Source: Ciona intestinalis
Taxonomy: Eukaryota; Chordata; Ascidiacea; Phlebobranchia; Cionidae
NCBI RefSeq assembly: GCF_000224145.3
Contig: NC_020167.2
Coordinates: 2,078,708-2,142,707, forward strand
Direction of reading: 5' to 3'
Length of the DNA stretch: 64,000 bases
Shown here: positions 45,501 to 58,013 of the stretch, piece after piece
How the letters are laid out: each line of letters begins with the position of its first letter
How positions within the stretch are numbered: the first letter of the stretch is position 1
The notes under the pieces: model-generated
What the model saw: only the letters and a program-made list of their open reading frames with translations
The model's database searches: none
What the model was told of the DNA's origin: nothing
Position numbers and translations under genes: made by a program

Positions 45501-48500
45501 ATAGCATGCTAAGACTACTGAGTGGATAAGGAAACATATATATATATATTGATTCACACTTTCGCGTGGATGCTTGCTATGGTTACGTCATAGGCCAATA
45601 AGTGACGTGGTTGAGAAGATCTGCTGTTCGCCGAATTATAATTGGTAAGAGAAACTATGTGACGTAGTTTGCCGAGTTTTGTTCAGAAATAGTACACCAT
45701 TAGGCGCAAATTTTATTAACGTTGTTAGTGTTTAGTATTGTTATTTGCTTTTAAATCCATTTATGTTCAAGCGTTGACTGCTATGCAAAATTGGTCATGC
45801 GCTTATTCCGGATTTAAAACAGGATGGGGCGGCGTGGTGTCGTTACTCAGAACCTCATTTTGGGCTATAATGCTTTGATGATGGCGCTATATGGCGATCC
45901 GTGGTTTTATGCCGGCACTGTTTTGGAACCTCACCGCACGACAGGTTTGACGTCATTAAACACAGGGGAGTGACAATTATTCGGATGGCTTGCTGTGAAA
46001 TTGAGGGACAATGTTGCGCGGTGGGCCGTGTGAGTGCACAGTGTACAACGAGTGGATATAATGGAGATTGGCTTAACGTTGGCTACAACAAGAGCTTAAG
46101 TATACAGGGCAAAAACACGGCATTGAATTCTCTCTGCGCAAGAGCAGAGCGAACATATTGATTTGTTTGACCATTTATAAGCCGTTTCGAGCAAACAAAG
46201 GCTGGGTATTTGATCTTTGCACCGAGTACAAAGAGAACTCGACATTCCGCCCCGAATAACGCGTGTTGGTTGCCATTGTGTACGAATGTGTTTTACTCCG
46301 TACACAGGTTGTTGTTTTCCTCGCTTTGTTGGGACGTTTGTTGTATTTTGTACCTACCAAGCACCTTATGTATTAGGCTAAAGGCTAAACCACTAGCGTA
46401 CCGCAAATTGGGTGTAAAAACCACCATAGAACACTGCACGCGATGTAACGGGGTTTTAACGTTATTTAACCGGTGAGAAACCCCGTTCGTCAGCGAGCAC
46501 ACACCCACGCAACTCTTATTGTTCGCTATTTTGGAAATACCGGATGATCCTTCTCTCAGTGGTCGAGTGCACTCGTCCAATTTAATATGAAGTGGAATTA
46601 CGCAACGTTTAGCACTTGTCACTTGTCTCACACACAAACATGGGTGATATGACTTACTTTTGTTGCCATCTGATTCAACGACTGCCTTCCTCCACAAAAC
46701 TCCTTGTTTCCGAGGTAATGTTTTTGTCTTGCTGTTCCGACCTCCGCCCAGCTCCCTACGGAGCACCCCCGAGTCCTCTCGTGAGACCGGAAGAGGACGG
46801 ACGTGACTACGAGTCGGCTGATTCATTGACTGTGATCTAGAGAATATGAATATCGAATGATTCTTTTGTCATAGCAATGGTAATTTCCTCGGGTATCTAA
46901 AGGGTTAAAGAACAAAACGGTTAGAGTAAGTTTGACATAAATAGTTTTAATCGCACACTGAAAATACAATAATGACGGTAACACAAGTTAACCGGTACAA
47001 TGTAGGGAGATAGCTTGTAAAGTAATATACTGTTCGCCTACTTTGCCAGGTGGTGTAAACTACTTTAGTGCTTTATGTCGCAACTGACCTCGAAACAGAA
47101 GCGCTCTTGGGTGCAGCGGATTTGTTTATTGCCCTAGCCGTCGCACCCGATCTCGTCCTTGATTTAATTTCAATTTTCCTAGAAAATTGAGAAACGGATT
47201 AATAGGTGACAAAATTCAATACAATCTGCGGGGATAAAATTAGTTACTTATCTTATATAAGCCGAATTAACAGACTAGCTGTCGGTGATTCAGCGCGGGT
47301 GAATGAAAGCGCGTGAAAATGAAATCACTGCTACACAAAAGTTGCGTAACGTACATTTCTTTGATCGAGGTTGTTTGAAAAAGGGCCGAACTATGCACAC
47401 CATCAATAAGGAAGTGATTGGTGGAATGGAATATTATATCTGATTGGATTAGAGTGGTCCAGTATGGTTTGCCAGTGCTGTAGCGAGATTCATGTCGTGC
47501 AAGCATAAACAATGTTGCGTCAAACAACACGTCGTATATCAATCAAAATATAGCGCATGACGTCACGGAACAGACAAAACACAAAATATTCACTCACTCC
47601 TCACACCACGGTAGCGGCTTCTTCTTAATAGAGCGGTAAATTTCCTTTAGCGTGTCCGTGGGGAAATTGCCTCCGTCTGGACCCATGCCTGCCAGGTTGT
47701 TAATAAACTGCTTGCACGTCATTCGGCGTCTTCCGGTAGCTTTGACCCCGTTAAGGTCGGTGTTCAGCAGGGCGATAGCGCACACCAATGTATGAGTGGC
47801 ATCTATATGTTTGGAATGGATTACACAACGTGTTTCAGTGCACTCTACATATCGATTACTGCGAATGTCTGAACTAACACGGTATAATGTTTCATACAAC
47901 GTCGGAAGTGCAAACATTGAGCCATGTTTAAAGCACCAGTAATGATTGCGATCAAGTATTAAACAAACACAGCAGACACTGTCGTCACCTAAATCTCCCC
48001 GAAGGAACGTCGGGTTGCGTTGGACAAATTGTTTCGAAAACGAGCTGAGAACTCTCTCTCGCTCCTGAGTTTCGCCAAGCAATGCTAATCTTTTAAGAAG
48101 TAATCTGGGATAAAAAGAAATAGGATGAACGGTTAGCAAAAGCGAAATTTGTATCAAATTACTACGTTGAGATATTTAACATTAATAAATAATGTCACGT
48201 ATACGTGTGTATTTAACTAGTACTTTATACCCTTTCGTTGGGCGATCCAAAAAAATTACATTGCTACAACATACATAATATTACGAAATTAACAACTTAT
48301 CGGTCGCACAAACTACTTAATGCAGATAGATGGAACTAATGTATAATTGCATCAGCGTAACAGGTTAGTGACCTTTGAAATTGGGCGTCGAGTCAGAATT
48401 TAACACTGAATGAATCAGCTGGATATCCACAAAATAGCGGCAACTGGGCAACCCAACACGTAACGCGTGATTGGAATATAGACGATCTCCGAGGTCGACT

Positions 48501-51500
48501 AAAGGTGAACGGTGCACACGCTTACGTGCGTAAAAATGTTACTTTCCCATACAATTTTATTACGGCACACGGGTACACGCTTCCCTTTTCCCGAGAACAA
48601 AAACCGCTGGCTAATTTAGGACCTTTGTGCCGAAACAAAGGGAGGAAACGCGGTGACGTGGATGTCAAGGCAATCAATATATGCAAGGCTGCAATCGACG
48701 TTGCCCTTTGTACAATGAACCAGTTTGAACCAGTTTGAACAGATTACCCAGAGCCTCGTTAAGTCCAATTTCATCAACTACAAACTGCTTATTAGTTGTT
48801 GGCTTACTGCGTTTAACGTAAATGACCACACACAACGAATCAATAGCGAAAGGTGGTAATTGAAAACCATAGGCAATCGGAAAATAACACTGCTACATTT
48901 CTGTGCCGTTTCCCTAGACCCCTGTTACAAAGATACTCCTATTAATAAACGATGTACACTAAATTCCGAAACAAACTGTTATTTAAAAAAGGTTTAGGAA
49001 GTTACAAGTCTCTGTGGACAATGTCGGCTGAGCAACTCCACTTATTGTGGCTGTAGTGTGTAAAGGATTACAACAACGCAACAGGATTACATGGCTAGGT
49101 GGTTACGTAACAAGAACGGATTTAATAGCCTTCTATATGTTTACAGTTAAAAAGCATTTGACTATTACACGAAGTCAGATAAATCTTAATTGGATTTTTT
49201 GTATATACGTCGCGTCGTTGTACATATGAGGTGTGAGGATAACCTGCTACAGACGAACAACGCAGCCATAAATAATGTAACGTCTTTGGTTGCTTAGCAC
49301 ACACAAACACACACACACATACATGTACGAATATGAAATGTCGGCTCTGTACCAGCGAGTTAGACCTCTGGCTTCGAGTCCAATGTTACTAAAACAAAAA
49401 CATCCAACAAAACTAAAAAGTAGATGGTTATATTGAACACAACAGGCCAGTTAAATGCGCAGTCCATGAACGATCAATCAGTGTGTCCCAAGTGCACAGT
49501 GCACTAATTTACAATCTATCAAAGCAACAGTACAGCTAACAAACATATATCTGAATAGAATATTAATCATGATGGCACAAACAATGGACTTTACAGATGT
49601 AGACGACTGGCCACCTATCACGAATAGGATGACAGTCACACGATATCAGCTACTTAAAGCCTTTAATACATTAATGCTAATTACTTTTATGAACCTTCAA
49701 ACCAAACGTTGAAGCACGAACATTGCATATGCGCTTTACCGCTTTAATCATGCTTCACTAATCACATGTTCATGCCAGCAAGTATTGCATTAAGCTAAAC
49801 CTTAAATTTTGAATCTAATTACAATTTTCAACTGTTTGAGGTAGATTAAATTGAATTTCAGTCAGGTCAATGCATAATTTACGAGCATGCGTGGCTTGTA
49901 ATGTTCGTGTATCTCCACATCATGACCAATGAGTCCTTATTAAACACAAATTGATTATCAAATGCTATGTAAAGCGCATGTACATCAACTTAGTTTAGTT
50001 TTAAAAACATTTCATGCAGTCTGCCCATTAATGCTGTGCTTAAGTCCTAGCACTGCTTAAACCTAGTAATTAAGCGTCTGAATGTCACAGAAATTGTTTT
50101 GTAGTTGATAAAAATGCAAACAGCTGGTGAAGCTTAATAGAAGTAATGACTCACAGAAACATTTATGAAAACAATCGTATATTCGAATGTGCATGTGTTG
50201 TGACTGTGGGTAAAATAGAAAAGCAGGTAACGACCATTAACTAACACTCCACTATGGTACTGATGAATAATATCAACACGCCCACTTACAGAGAAGAGCT
50301 ATATTGACGCAATCTAATAAGGAATGTCTTGGATATATCATTGGTAGTATCACTAGTATGTAGTCTATTAACCTGTGTCAGCATCCAGCATGTATTGCTA
50401 TATGTACCAGTACCACAAATAACACCACTCTGAGAAACGTTGCAATGTAAAATATAGAACTTTCTTTATATACCAAAAGTTATAAAACCATATAGGAACC
50501 CAATTTCGTGTACTAAAACAACCATAAAAACATGAATATTGGTAAAACAACTTAGGATGGAAAATAAAGAAGCAACATTTTCTATATTACCTTAAGCCAT
50601 CTTCAAGAGATTGATTTGACAGCTCCAAGAACTCCATGTATTTCATTGAAAGTTTCTCTGAATATGCTTCCCTGTAAATATAATCATACAATAAACAATT
50701 AGCTATAAAATATGAATTAAAGCAAAATTAAACGAAGCTTTGTATTTGTTTAACATATTTTCACAGTATATTTAAAAAATGCTGGTAAATAATAAATATC
50801 TTATAATGTTAAGTTTATATCATACTTCTTTGAAAGATGCTTCATTACTTCATTTTTCTGATACCCATCAAGGTAAAATAGCCTTCGAGCAAGATCATCC
50901 ATTTTCTGATCTGATTGATCTTGGTCAATATTTTGTCTTTGGGTTTTTCTCTGCATAAGAGGAGAGGACCTGTGTCTTCGGATCGGAGCAGTTTCCTCTA
51001 TTGGTAATGACAAGGCACTTTTTACAACTATGGGTTTTGACATGACAATATCAGAGTTAGATTTTCCTATTTTTAATTTATCTACTGTCAATGGTCGTTC
51101 AGACCCATCATGATTTCTAGTCATTGTGTGAAAACCGCTGTCTCTTCTTTCCATTTTCTCATGAACAGTGTAACCATTTCTGGCCTCATTTAAAACCTTC
51201 TTGACATTTGTATTACCGGGATTTTCTGAATTTTCAGGAAAACGACTGACGTCAAAGACACTGGAAGAGGTGTCTGTTTCACTGTCAGATGGTGCCCTGA
51301 CATGTTTGGTTAGGCTTGCAAGAGACTCATCATTTGAACCAGAAGTAAAACTGTTCCGTTGTTCAGGGATAACCATTTGTACATTTCTTGATGTAAATCC
51401 ACATGAAGAAGTAAATGAGTTTAGGTTATTCTCCTGAAGCAAAGAAGGGTCACATTTCTGGCTATTATGTTCAAACCCATTGTAGTTATTTGAATAGTAA

Positions 51501-51559
51501 CCAATGTTAGAGCTTTTCGGCCCGTCCAGGTCCAGCGATCTCATGCTTTCGATATCCAT
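42554..51559 (-). CDS. PSD: PSD/EFA6-type Arf6 guanine-nucleotide exchange factor
   Basis: EFA6 proteins activate ARF6 at the plasma membrane and shape cortical actin and endosome recycling. Eleven exons join in phase to 878 residues: 51559-50826, 50671-50591, 48104-47989, 47802-47598, 47178-47091, 46836-46658, 45100-45030, 44350-44216, 43877-43723, 43499-43356 and 43282-42554. The Sec7 domain (about 225-410) begins ARRLFYLDGYQKNEVMKHLS, has the catalytic Glu283 in LLGETQERERVLSSF, then HTLVCAIALLNTDLNG and FPTDTLKEIYRSIKK. The PH domain (about 470-585) reads GVLWRKAV, KRKRKWKLYIVALQG, ISLHHCVAE, RRHVFRITLAD and DEQKQWVDCINRNTALLSAA. A coiled coil (LQDQQERLKSLYADLEELRN) and a Ser/Pro-rich tail follow. 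The 225-residue N-terminus is low-complexity. An ATG six codons upstream is also possible. The third intron spans 2.5 kb with no second gene seen in it. Confidence 0.94.
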
Positions 51560-52307
51560 AATACAGCAGTACAGCACCGACTGTTAGTTCTTGCCTAATG
51601 TAGGCTAAATTACTGATCAATATAACACAAGTTTCGTTATCAATAGTTACACACATGTTTTAAGGCATTCTACTCTATTTTAACGGTGTGATATGATTAT
51701 AAACTTGAAACTCTCCAAAGTCACACCTCTCCTCACACTGCAACAAAACACAACACAACTGGGACCACGTAGTTTAAAAGAATAAGTTTGTGTTTTGAGA
51801 GAAATGACAGACCGTGGTCCCAAATCGATCAAGCGGAACTAATGTGTTATTTATCAGAAAACAAATAAATATTTACGCCATGATCCCAAATGATAAGTCG
51901 CGATTTTATTTAGACTAAATAAACAATTGTTGCGAATACTGCAACTTTTGTAACATTGTTTAATTTATTAAAAAAGCGAGATATTTAATAACACATTCAT
52001 AAAATTGGGTTATAAAAAAAGTTTCCGTCTTGCAATGTTTCCTTTAAATATCGATAAACTTCTTGGAACCATATTAAACAGCGATTCACCTTTTCATTAT
52101 CCTTGTCGTTATGGATTCTTTTTGAGGTACAGATAATTACTGTAAAATAAATTATCGTGGAATGGTCCCCTTGTGCAAACAGTAACCAAGCAACGAGATA
52201 GCTTGGATTTTCGGCATTTGTGTTGCATTATGTACTAAGTACCTGCTTGATAGCTTCTTGTTTAATATCAATGTAAAAATAAAGGTTTACGCTAAAATAA
52301 TCTCAGT
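51560..52307. promoter_or_regulatory. Shared divergent promoter region (PSD and ciliary-type gene)
   Basis: The two genes start 748 bases apart on opposite strands, so both promoters must lie here. I see no individual factor site that I can defend. Confidence 0.5.
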
Positions 52308-53195
52308 ATGAATACTAATCTGCGGTTAACGAGGAGGGAGAGCGGTGCGTTTGATCCAATTACGAAACGTTATCTTTGGCCACCAGGAATAAATGCAACG
52401 GGACGTCGAATGTTATTTACCGGTATAAGTTGCATGTTTGCAACCCACAATAAAATCTAATTTTTTATTAGTTGTTTTTGACTTATAACGAAAGTTTCAC
52501 TATTTTGTAGGCCCTGATGGTATTACAGATCAAAGAGTAACAGTAGAAGAAGACAATCGTTATGTTGGTATAGGAACCATGTCCCCAGAGGGTACAAGTG
52601 AACTTGCCTATTTATACAGGTTTTATATGTTTTACAGTTGAGATTTTTACTAAAGGATATATAATATGTGTTACAGACCAGATTGGAGAAATTCACCAGC
52701 TGTTTTGCCAAAACACAAAAGAGTAGGTGAGATAGGATGGGGAATTCCTAAGTACAGTGATCGTTCATATCTGTACACAGGTCGTCAGATAAAGGTAGGG
52801 ATAGGTAACAACATGGAAATTTTCTAAACACCAGGCCATAATGCAAATATTACCAAATCCATATTTTTATATACACACCAGAGAGGGGAATTCCGTCAGA
52901 GTGCAGAGGACCGACATACACATTTGTATCAAAATCCCTGGACTCCTAAGCCTCAATATAACAAGACAAAACGGCCACGCACTGCACCTGTCGGGTAATT
53001 TTTGAATGTTTCTTATTTTTAAACATTTATGCTTACTTTTGTATATTCAGTTCTGCCAGGTGTTTAGGTTTAAATGATGAATATTTACTTGAAACCAATT
53101 TTCGGAGAGAATTGGAGAGTAGGGAAACAGGTGATAGATCCTCTTCAGACACTTCCTCATCGAGCAGATCACAAGTGGGTCACTATGACTCCTAA
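52308..53195 (+). CDS. Small probable ciliary/sperm microtubule-associated protein
   Basis: Five exons (52308-52422, 52511-52619, 52677-52794, 52882-52994, 53051-53195) join to exactly 600 bases, 199 residues. Visible blocks are LWPPGINATGRRMLFTGPDG, NRYVGIGTMSPEGTSELAYL, KRVGEIGWGIPKYSDRS and RHTHLYQNPWTPKP, then a Ser-rich end. There is no signal peptide or membrane segment. Short repeated aromatic, Gly and Pro motifs of this kind are common in microtubule inner proteins of cilia and sperm tails. From memory the GPDG and VGEIGWG blocks recall the vertebrate C4orf45/SPMIP2 protein, but I could not confirm that, so no symbol is given. Confidence 0.7.
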
Positions 53196-53962
53196 TAGCC
53201 TACACTATGCAATTGTGTTTGTTCTGTCATGTGCCAATCAGTTTTGTTTTTAAATACGTGTCACACAAATGAGATTAGGCAAATCTTAATGGTTTTGTGC
53301 AATTGTTATAATTCTTTATCGAGCAATTTACTTCACTGACCACTTACTGCAACATATTTCCATCACTGGCATGCCTTGAATACACACTCATGTAAGCATA
53401 AACAAGAAAAATTTAGATTATTAATACATATTTCTGTTCCGATATGTTTAAACATTTTATACATAGTTTAGGTAACAGTGGCATTACTGGCATAGATAGT
53501 TGACTTTTGCGGAAAAGGTACTGCACATATTGACGTTTTAGGTTGAAAATTTAGATATCCACTTAACTATGTAACTAACAACTACAACACATTATTCACT
53601 ATTCAGTCAGTAAAATGTAGTAATGCACTGTTTTGGTAAAAATATTCAAAGCTTTAGAAAGTACACACATATAAAACTGGTTATAACATGCACTCTATTA
53701 TAAGAAAACTAACAAGAATAAATAGGAAAGTATTACACAGATATTTACAGTAAGAAATGTAGTTTCACATGAGCAAAAATATTTCGGAACTGTTGAACCG
53801 TGTAGAAAAAGCAGCATGTTACATATAGTTCACAATTGTAGTTGCACAGTGAACAAATAAAATAGTTCCAGTTATCCTTAACCAAGATTTGAAAATAAAT
53901 CGCTCAGTGCATATCCAAATAAAACAATAAGGCCAATGAAAGATAAACTTATAAGTTTGATT
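53196..53962. other. 3' flanks of two convergent genes
   Basis: AT-rich DNA between the end of the ciliary-type gene and the end of the TGOLN2-like gene. It should hold both 3' UTRs; no further exon seen. Confidence 0.4.
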
Positions 53963-56900
53963 TTAAGCATTTTCAAGCTTGTGGTAGTTGGCGTTGTACC
54001 CTCTATTTCTACTCCCTGTGTTTCTCTTCTTTCCTTGACCCATCAAGGTACTTATCACCTTGTAAAATATTTTATTTACTTTACAGTATTACTTCAATAT
54101 TTAGGAAACCTATAACATTAATGCTACCATTGTGGGAGTGCCACAAGATACTTATTGGCGATTGCCCTAACCCAGTGATCCCTTATTGCGTTAAGGGCTG
54201 ACTAAATTATCAGCCAAAAGTTAAAAAACAAATATCACCCACAATCCGGCGCCGTGGCGTAGTGGTTAGCGCGCCCGCCTGTAACCAATAGGTAATGGGT
54301 TCAAGGCTCGACGCTGCTACCANNNNNNNNNNNNNNNNNNNNNNNNNNNNNNNNNNNNNNNNNNNNNNNNNNNNNNNNNNNNNNNNNNNNNNNNNNNNNN
54401 NNNNNNNNNNNNNNNNNNNNNNNNNNNNNNNNNNNNNNNNNNNNNNNNNNNNNNNNNNNNNNNNNNNNNNNNNNNNNNNNNNNNNNNNNNNNNNNNNNNN
54501 NNNNNNNNNNNNNNNNNNNNNNNNNNNNNNNNNNNNNNNNNNNNNNNNNNNNNNNNNNNNNNNNNNNNNNNNNNNNNNNNNNNNNNNNNNNNNNNNNNNN
54601 NNNNNNNNNNNNNNNNNNNNNNNNNNNNNNNNNNNNNNNNNNNNNNNNNNNNNNNNNNNNNNNNNNNNNNNNNNNNNNNNNNNNNNNNNNNNNNNNNNNN
54701 NNNNNNNNNNNNNNNNNNNNNNNNNNNNNNNNNNNNNNNNNNNNNNNNNNNNNNNNNNNNNNNNNNNNNNNNNNNNNNNNNNNNNNNNNNNNNNNNNNNN
54801 NNNNNNNNNNNNNNNNNNNNNNNNNNNNNNNNNNNNNNNNNNNNNNNNNNNNNNNNNNNNNNNNNNNNNNNNNNNNNNNNNNNNNNNNNNNNNNNNNNNN
54901 NNNNNNNNNNNNNNNNNNNNNNNNNNNNNNNNNNNNNNNNNNNNNNNNNNNNNNNNNNNNNNNNNNNNNNNNNNNNNNNNNNNNNNNNNNNNNNNNNNNN
55001 NNNNNNNNNNNNNNNNNNNNNNGTTGTCAAATTATCAGCCATACATAAAATGAAAAAATCCAAAAAAAATAATCACCCACAAAGTAACATACATGATAAC
55101 TCGTAAGCTGGCATGAGGTGTTAAACCCATGTAATAACGACTGTCGTTTCCCCGCCTTGCGAGGATAAAGTAAGTTATATAGTTATATTCACATTCTGAC
55201 ACATTCATCCACAAAGTTAGATATGTGGTAACTAATAGCGGTGTGTAAATAACTACACATCCTTAAACAAAATTTTATTCAAATAATCTTACCTTTCTCC
55301 TATTGTAATACACAACATATACAACTGCAGTGAGTACTATGAGCATCATCATCCAGCTAAAGAAACTTGAGCTGCTTGTTTCAACAGGCACCTACAATTT
55401 TTTTTGTTTATTTCTTACTCAGTGTTAGATAAATAATTAGACAGGTCCAAATTTAACTGCATGGCCGCCATGCTTTAAACGCTGTTTGTGAACCATTCTC
55501 AGTATAGTATGTACCTCATACCTGTGACTTTGGCCTTTTTTAGTTTTACCAGATGCAGAATGTCCATCTGAATTTGCATCTATTCCAGTTTCACTAGATG
55601 CAGCATCCTCTTTTGGATTATTTCTAGTTTCACTAGATGCAGCATCCCCCTCTGAATCGCTTCCAGTTTCACTAGACGCAGCATCCTCTTTTGAATCGCT
55701 TCCAGTTTCACTAGACGCAGCATCCTCTTTTGAATCGCTTCCAGTTTCACTAGATGCAGCATCCTCTTTTGGATTATTTCTAGTTTCACTAGATGCAGCA
55801 TCCTCTTTTGAATCGCTTCCAGTTTCACTAGACGCAGCATCCTCTTTTGGATTATTTCCAGTTTCACTAGATGCAGCATCCCCCTCTGAATCGTTTCCAG
55901 TTTCACTAGATGCAGCATCCTCTTTTGAATCGCTTCCAGTTTCACTAGATGCAGCATCCTCTTTTGAATCGCTTCCAGTTTCACTAGATGCAGCATCCTC
56001 TTTTGGATTATTTCCAGTTTCACTAGATGCAGCATCCCCTTTTGAATCGTTTCCAGTTTCACTAGATGCAGCATCCTCTTTTGGATTATTTCTAGTTTCA
56101 CTAGATGCAGCATCCTCTTTTGAATCGCTTCCAGTTTCACTAGACGCAGCATCCTCTTTTGGATTATTTCCAGTTTCACTAGATGCAGCATCCTCCTCTG
56201 AATCGTTTCCAGTTTCACTAGATGCAGCATCCTCTTTTGAATCGCTTCCAGTTTCACTAGATGCAGCATCCTCTTTTGAATCGCTTCCAGTTTCACTAGA
56301 TGCAGCATCCTCTTTTGAATCGCTTCCAGTTTCACTAGATGCAGCATCCTCTTTTGAATCGTTTCCAGTTTCACTAGATGCAGCATCCTCTTTTGAATCG
56401 CTTCCAGTTTCACTAGATGCAGCATCCCCTTTGAATCGTTTCCAGTTTCACTAGATGCAGCATCCTCTTTTGGATTATTTCCAGTTTCACTAGATGCAGC
56501 ATCCCCTTCTGAATTGTTTCCAGTTACGATAGGTGCAGCATCCTCTTTTGGATCTTTTTCAGTTACACTCGGTGCAGCATCCCCTTTTAGACTCTTTTTC
56601 AGTTTCACTAGATGCAGCATCCTCTTTTGGACTTTTCCAGTTTCACTAGATGCAGCATCCTCCTTTGGATCGTTTCCAGTTTCACTAGATGCAGCATCCT
56701 CTTTTGAATCGCTTCCAGTTTCACTAGATGCAGCATCCTCTTTTGAATCGCTTCCAGTTTCACTAGATGCAGCATTCTCTTTTGAATCGCTTTCACTTTC
56801 ACTAGATGCAGCATTCTCTTTTGAATCGCTTCCAGTTATGCTAGGTGCAGCATTCTCTTTTGAATCGCTTCCAGTTATGCTAGATGCAGCATTCTCTTTT

Positions 56901-57403
56901 GAATCGCTTTCACTTTCACTAGATGCAGCATTCTCTTTTGAATCGCTTCCAGTTACAATAGGTGCAGCATCCTCTTTTCGATCTTTTTCAGTTACACTCG
57001 GTGTAGCATCCCCTTTTAGACCTTTTTTAGTTGCACTAGGTGCCGCATCCCCTTCTGAATTGTTTCCAGTTACGATAGGTGCAGCATCCTCTTTTCGATC
57101 TTTTTCAGTTACACTCGGTGTAGCATCCCCTTTTAGACCTTTTTTAGTTGCACTAGGTGCCGCATCCCCTTTTAGACCTTTTCCAGTCACACTATGTGCG
57201 GCCTCTTCCTTTGGATTGTTTCCAGCTGCACTAGGTGCAGCATTCTCTTTTGAATCGCTTCCAGTTATGCTAGGTGCAGCATTCTCGTTTGGATCTTGTT
57301 TAGTTTCATCAGTTCTAGATTTTGTAGTATCATTATCAGTTGGTGTTACTAGTGTCACACACAAACCACAATATAGAACTGTTAATATTATCATGGAATT
57401 CAT
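53963..57403 (-). CDS. TGOLN2: TGOLN2 (TGN38/46)-like trans-Golgi membrane protein with 39-bp tandem repeats
   Basis: TGOLN2 cycles between trans-Golgi and plasma membrane. Exon 1 (57403-55515) encodes a signal peptide (MNSMIILTVLYCGLCVTLV) and about 43 units of 13 residues (type GSDSKEDAASSET), then SASGKTKKGQSHRYE. Exon 2 (55391-55293) reads VPVETSSSSFFSWMMMLIVL through VVYYNRRK and supplies the membrane segment. Exon 3 (54058-53963) gives VISTLMGQGKKRNTGSRNRG then YNANYHKLENA and stop. Known TGOLN2 has SSHFFAYL..YIAHHNKRK and a basic tail ending SDYQRLDQ, a close match in order and spacing; YHKL is the YxxL-type sorting motif. Exon 1 is 1889 bases, one short of in-frame: the unit at about 56421-56434 lacks one T, and a +1/-1 pair lies near 56590-56635. 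With the lost base counted, the length would be 694 residues. Assembly error or a real allele are both possible. Confidence 0.78.
54240..55195 (+). repeat. tRNA-derived SINE spanning the large gap, in TGOLN2-like intron
   Basis: The head lies at 54240-54322 with A box TGGCGTAGTGGTTAGCGCG and B box GGTTCAAGGCTCGACGC. The tail lies at 55023-55195 (gttgtcaaattatcagccat, gtaactcgtaagctggcatg, aataacgactgtcgtttccc, gaggataaagtaagttatat). One SINE or two may be involved, because the 700 Ns between are unknown. A partial SINE body also precedes it (about 54125-54240). Confidence 0.75.
54323..55022. other. Assembly gap (700 N) in the TGOLN2-like intron 2
   Basis: Seven hundred Ns flanked by SINE head and tail. 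The two exons on either side splice in phase, so no coding exon is required in the gap. Confidence 0.99.
55570..57290 (-). repeat. 39-bp tandem repeat array (about 43 units)
   Basis: Unit on the plus strand is of the type GCTTCCAGTTTCACTAGATG followed by CAGCATCCTCTTTTGAATC. Units are nearly identical over 55570-56800 and more varied towards the gene's 5' end (56800-57290). The homogeneous part shows higher-order blocks (gcttcc / tttctagt / ccccctctgaatcg variants recurring in the same order), a sign of recent multi-unit duplication. Several other frames are open across the array. Confidence 0.9.
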
Positions 57404-58013
57404 TTTACTTTCCTAAAACAGCCTATGACAATCAATGTTCTTGGATATACGTTGTATTTAGCAAAGTATAGTAACGACTGCGCTATTCCAGCTGAAATGA
57501 AAGTAAAGTAAAACTAAATTAGTGCATATTAATATGGTAATTTAAACTTGTTTATATTATTGGATTTCTCTTGGGTGGTATATTTTAAATACTATAATAT
57601 TAAGGATCTTTTAGTTTACACGATATATGAAAAAAAAGTTGTAATCTGCAGTACAGTTAAAATATAAGCCTTTCTTATACGTAGAAAATAATATTGCAAA
57701 AGTTCAAGTATAAATTATTACTGTTAAGGGTAAAAATTCTTAGAGTAAAAATTTCATAATGCATAATGCATATAAATTTAAAAAATTTGTTCATAACACA
57801 ATAACTTAAAATAGTAAAACTTAGAAAAAGAAATTTGTCATAAATGGCTGATTCCCTGGCCATATAAAACATTCTGGACAGTGATTAACATAGCAAAAAG
57901 ACAGTGTAATACACTGTATGGAGTCCATGCTATGGAACAAACGCGATTGTAGTTAATAATCATTCTAGATTCTATCTAATGAAGATAAGGTAAATTATTT
58001 ATGATTTGTTTTC
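57404..58013. other. Interval between the TGOLN2-like and aspartoacylase genes
   Basis: AT-rich, with the TGOLN2-like promoter side and the ASPA-like 3' side. No gene or repeat recognised. Confidence 0.4.

Noticed and set aside
45901-46161. 86-residue plus-strand frame
   Set aside because: It lies in a PSD intron, has no family similarity and no splice support.
46293-46826. 177-residue minus-strand frame as a separate gene
   Set aside because: Only 46836-46658 is coding; it is an internal PSD exon joining in phase to the next PH-domain exon.
49345-49400. tRNA-like B-box fragment (GGCTTCGAGTCC)
   Set aside because: Too short, with no A box and no SINE tail nearby.
54240-54322. Genuine tRNA gene
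   Set aside because: A and B boxes are present, but the stretch runs into SINE body, lacks a proper acceptor stem and recurs as a dispersed repeat.
56514-57416. Long plus-strand open frame across the 39-bp array
   Set aside because: It is a by-product of a stop-free repeat unit; the minus strand has the signal peptide, splice sites and membrane exon.
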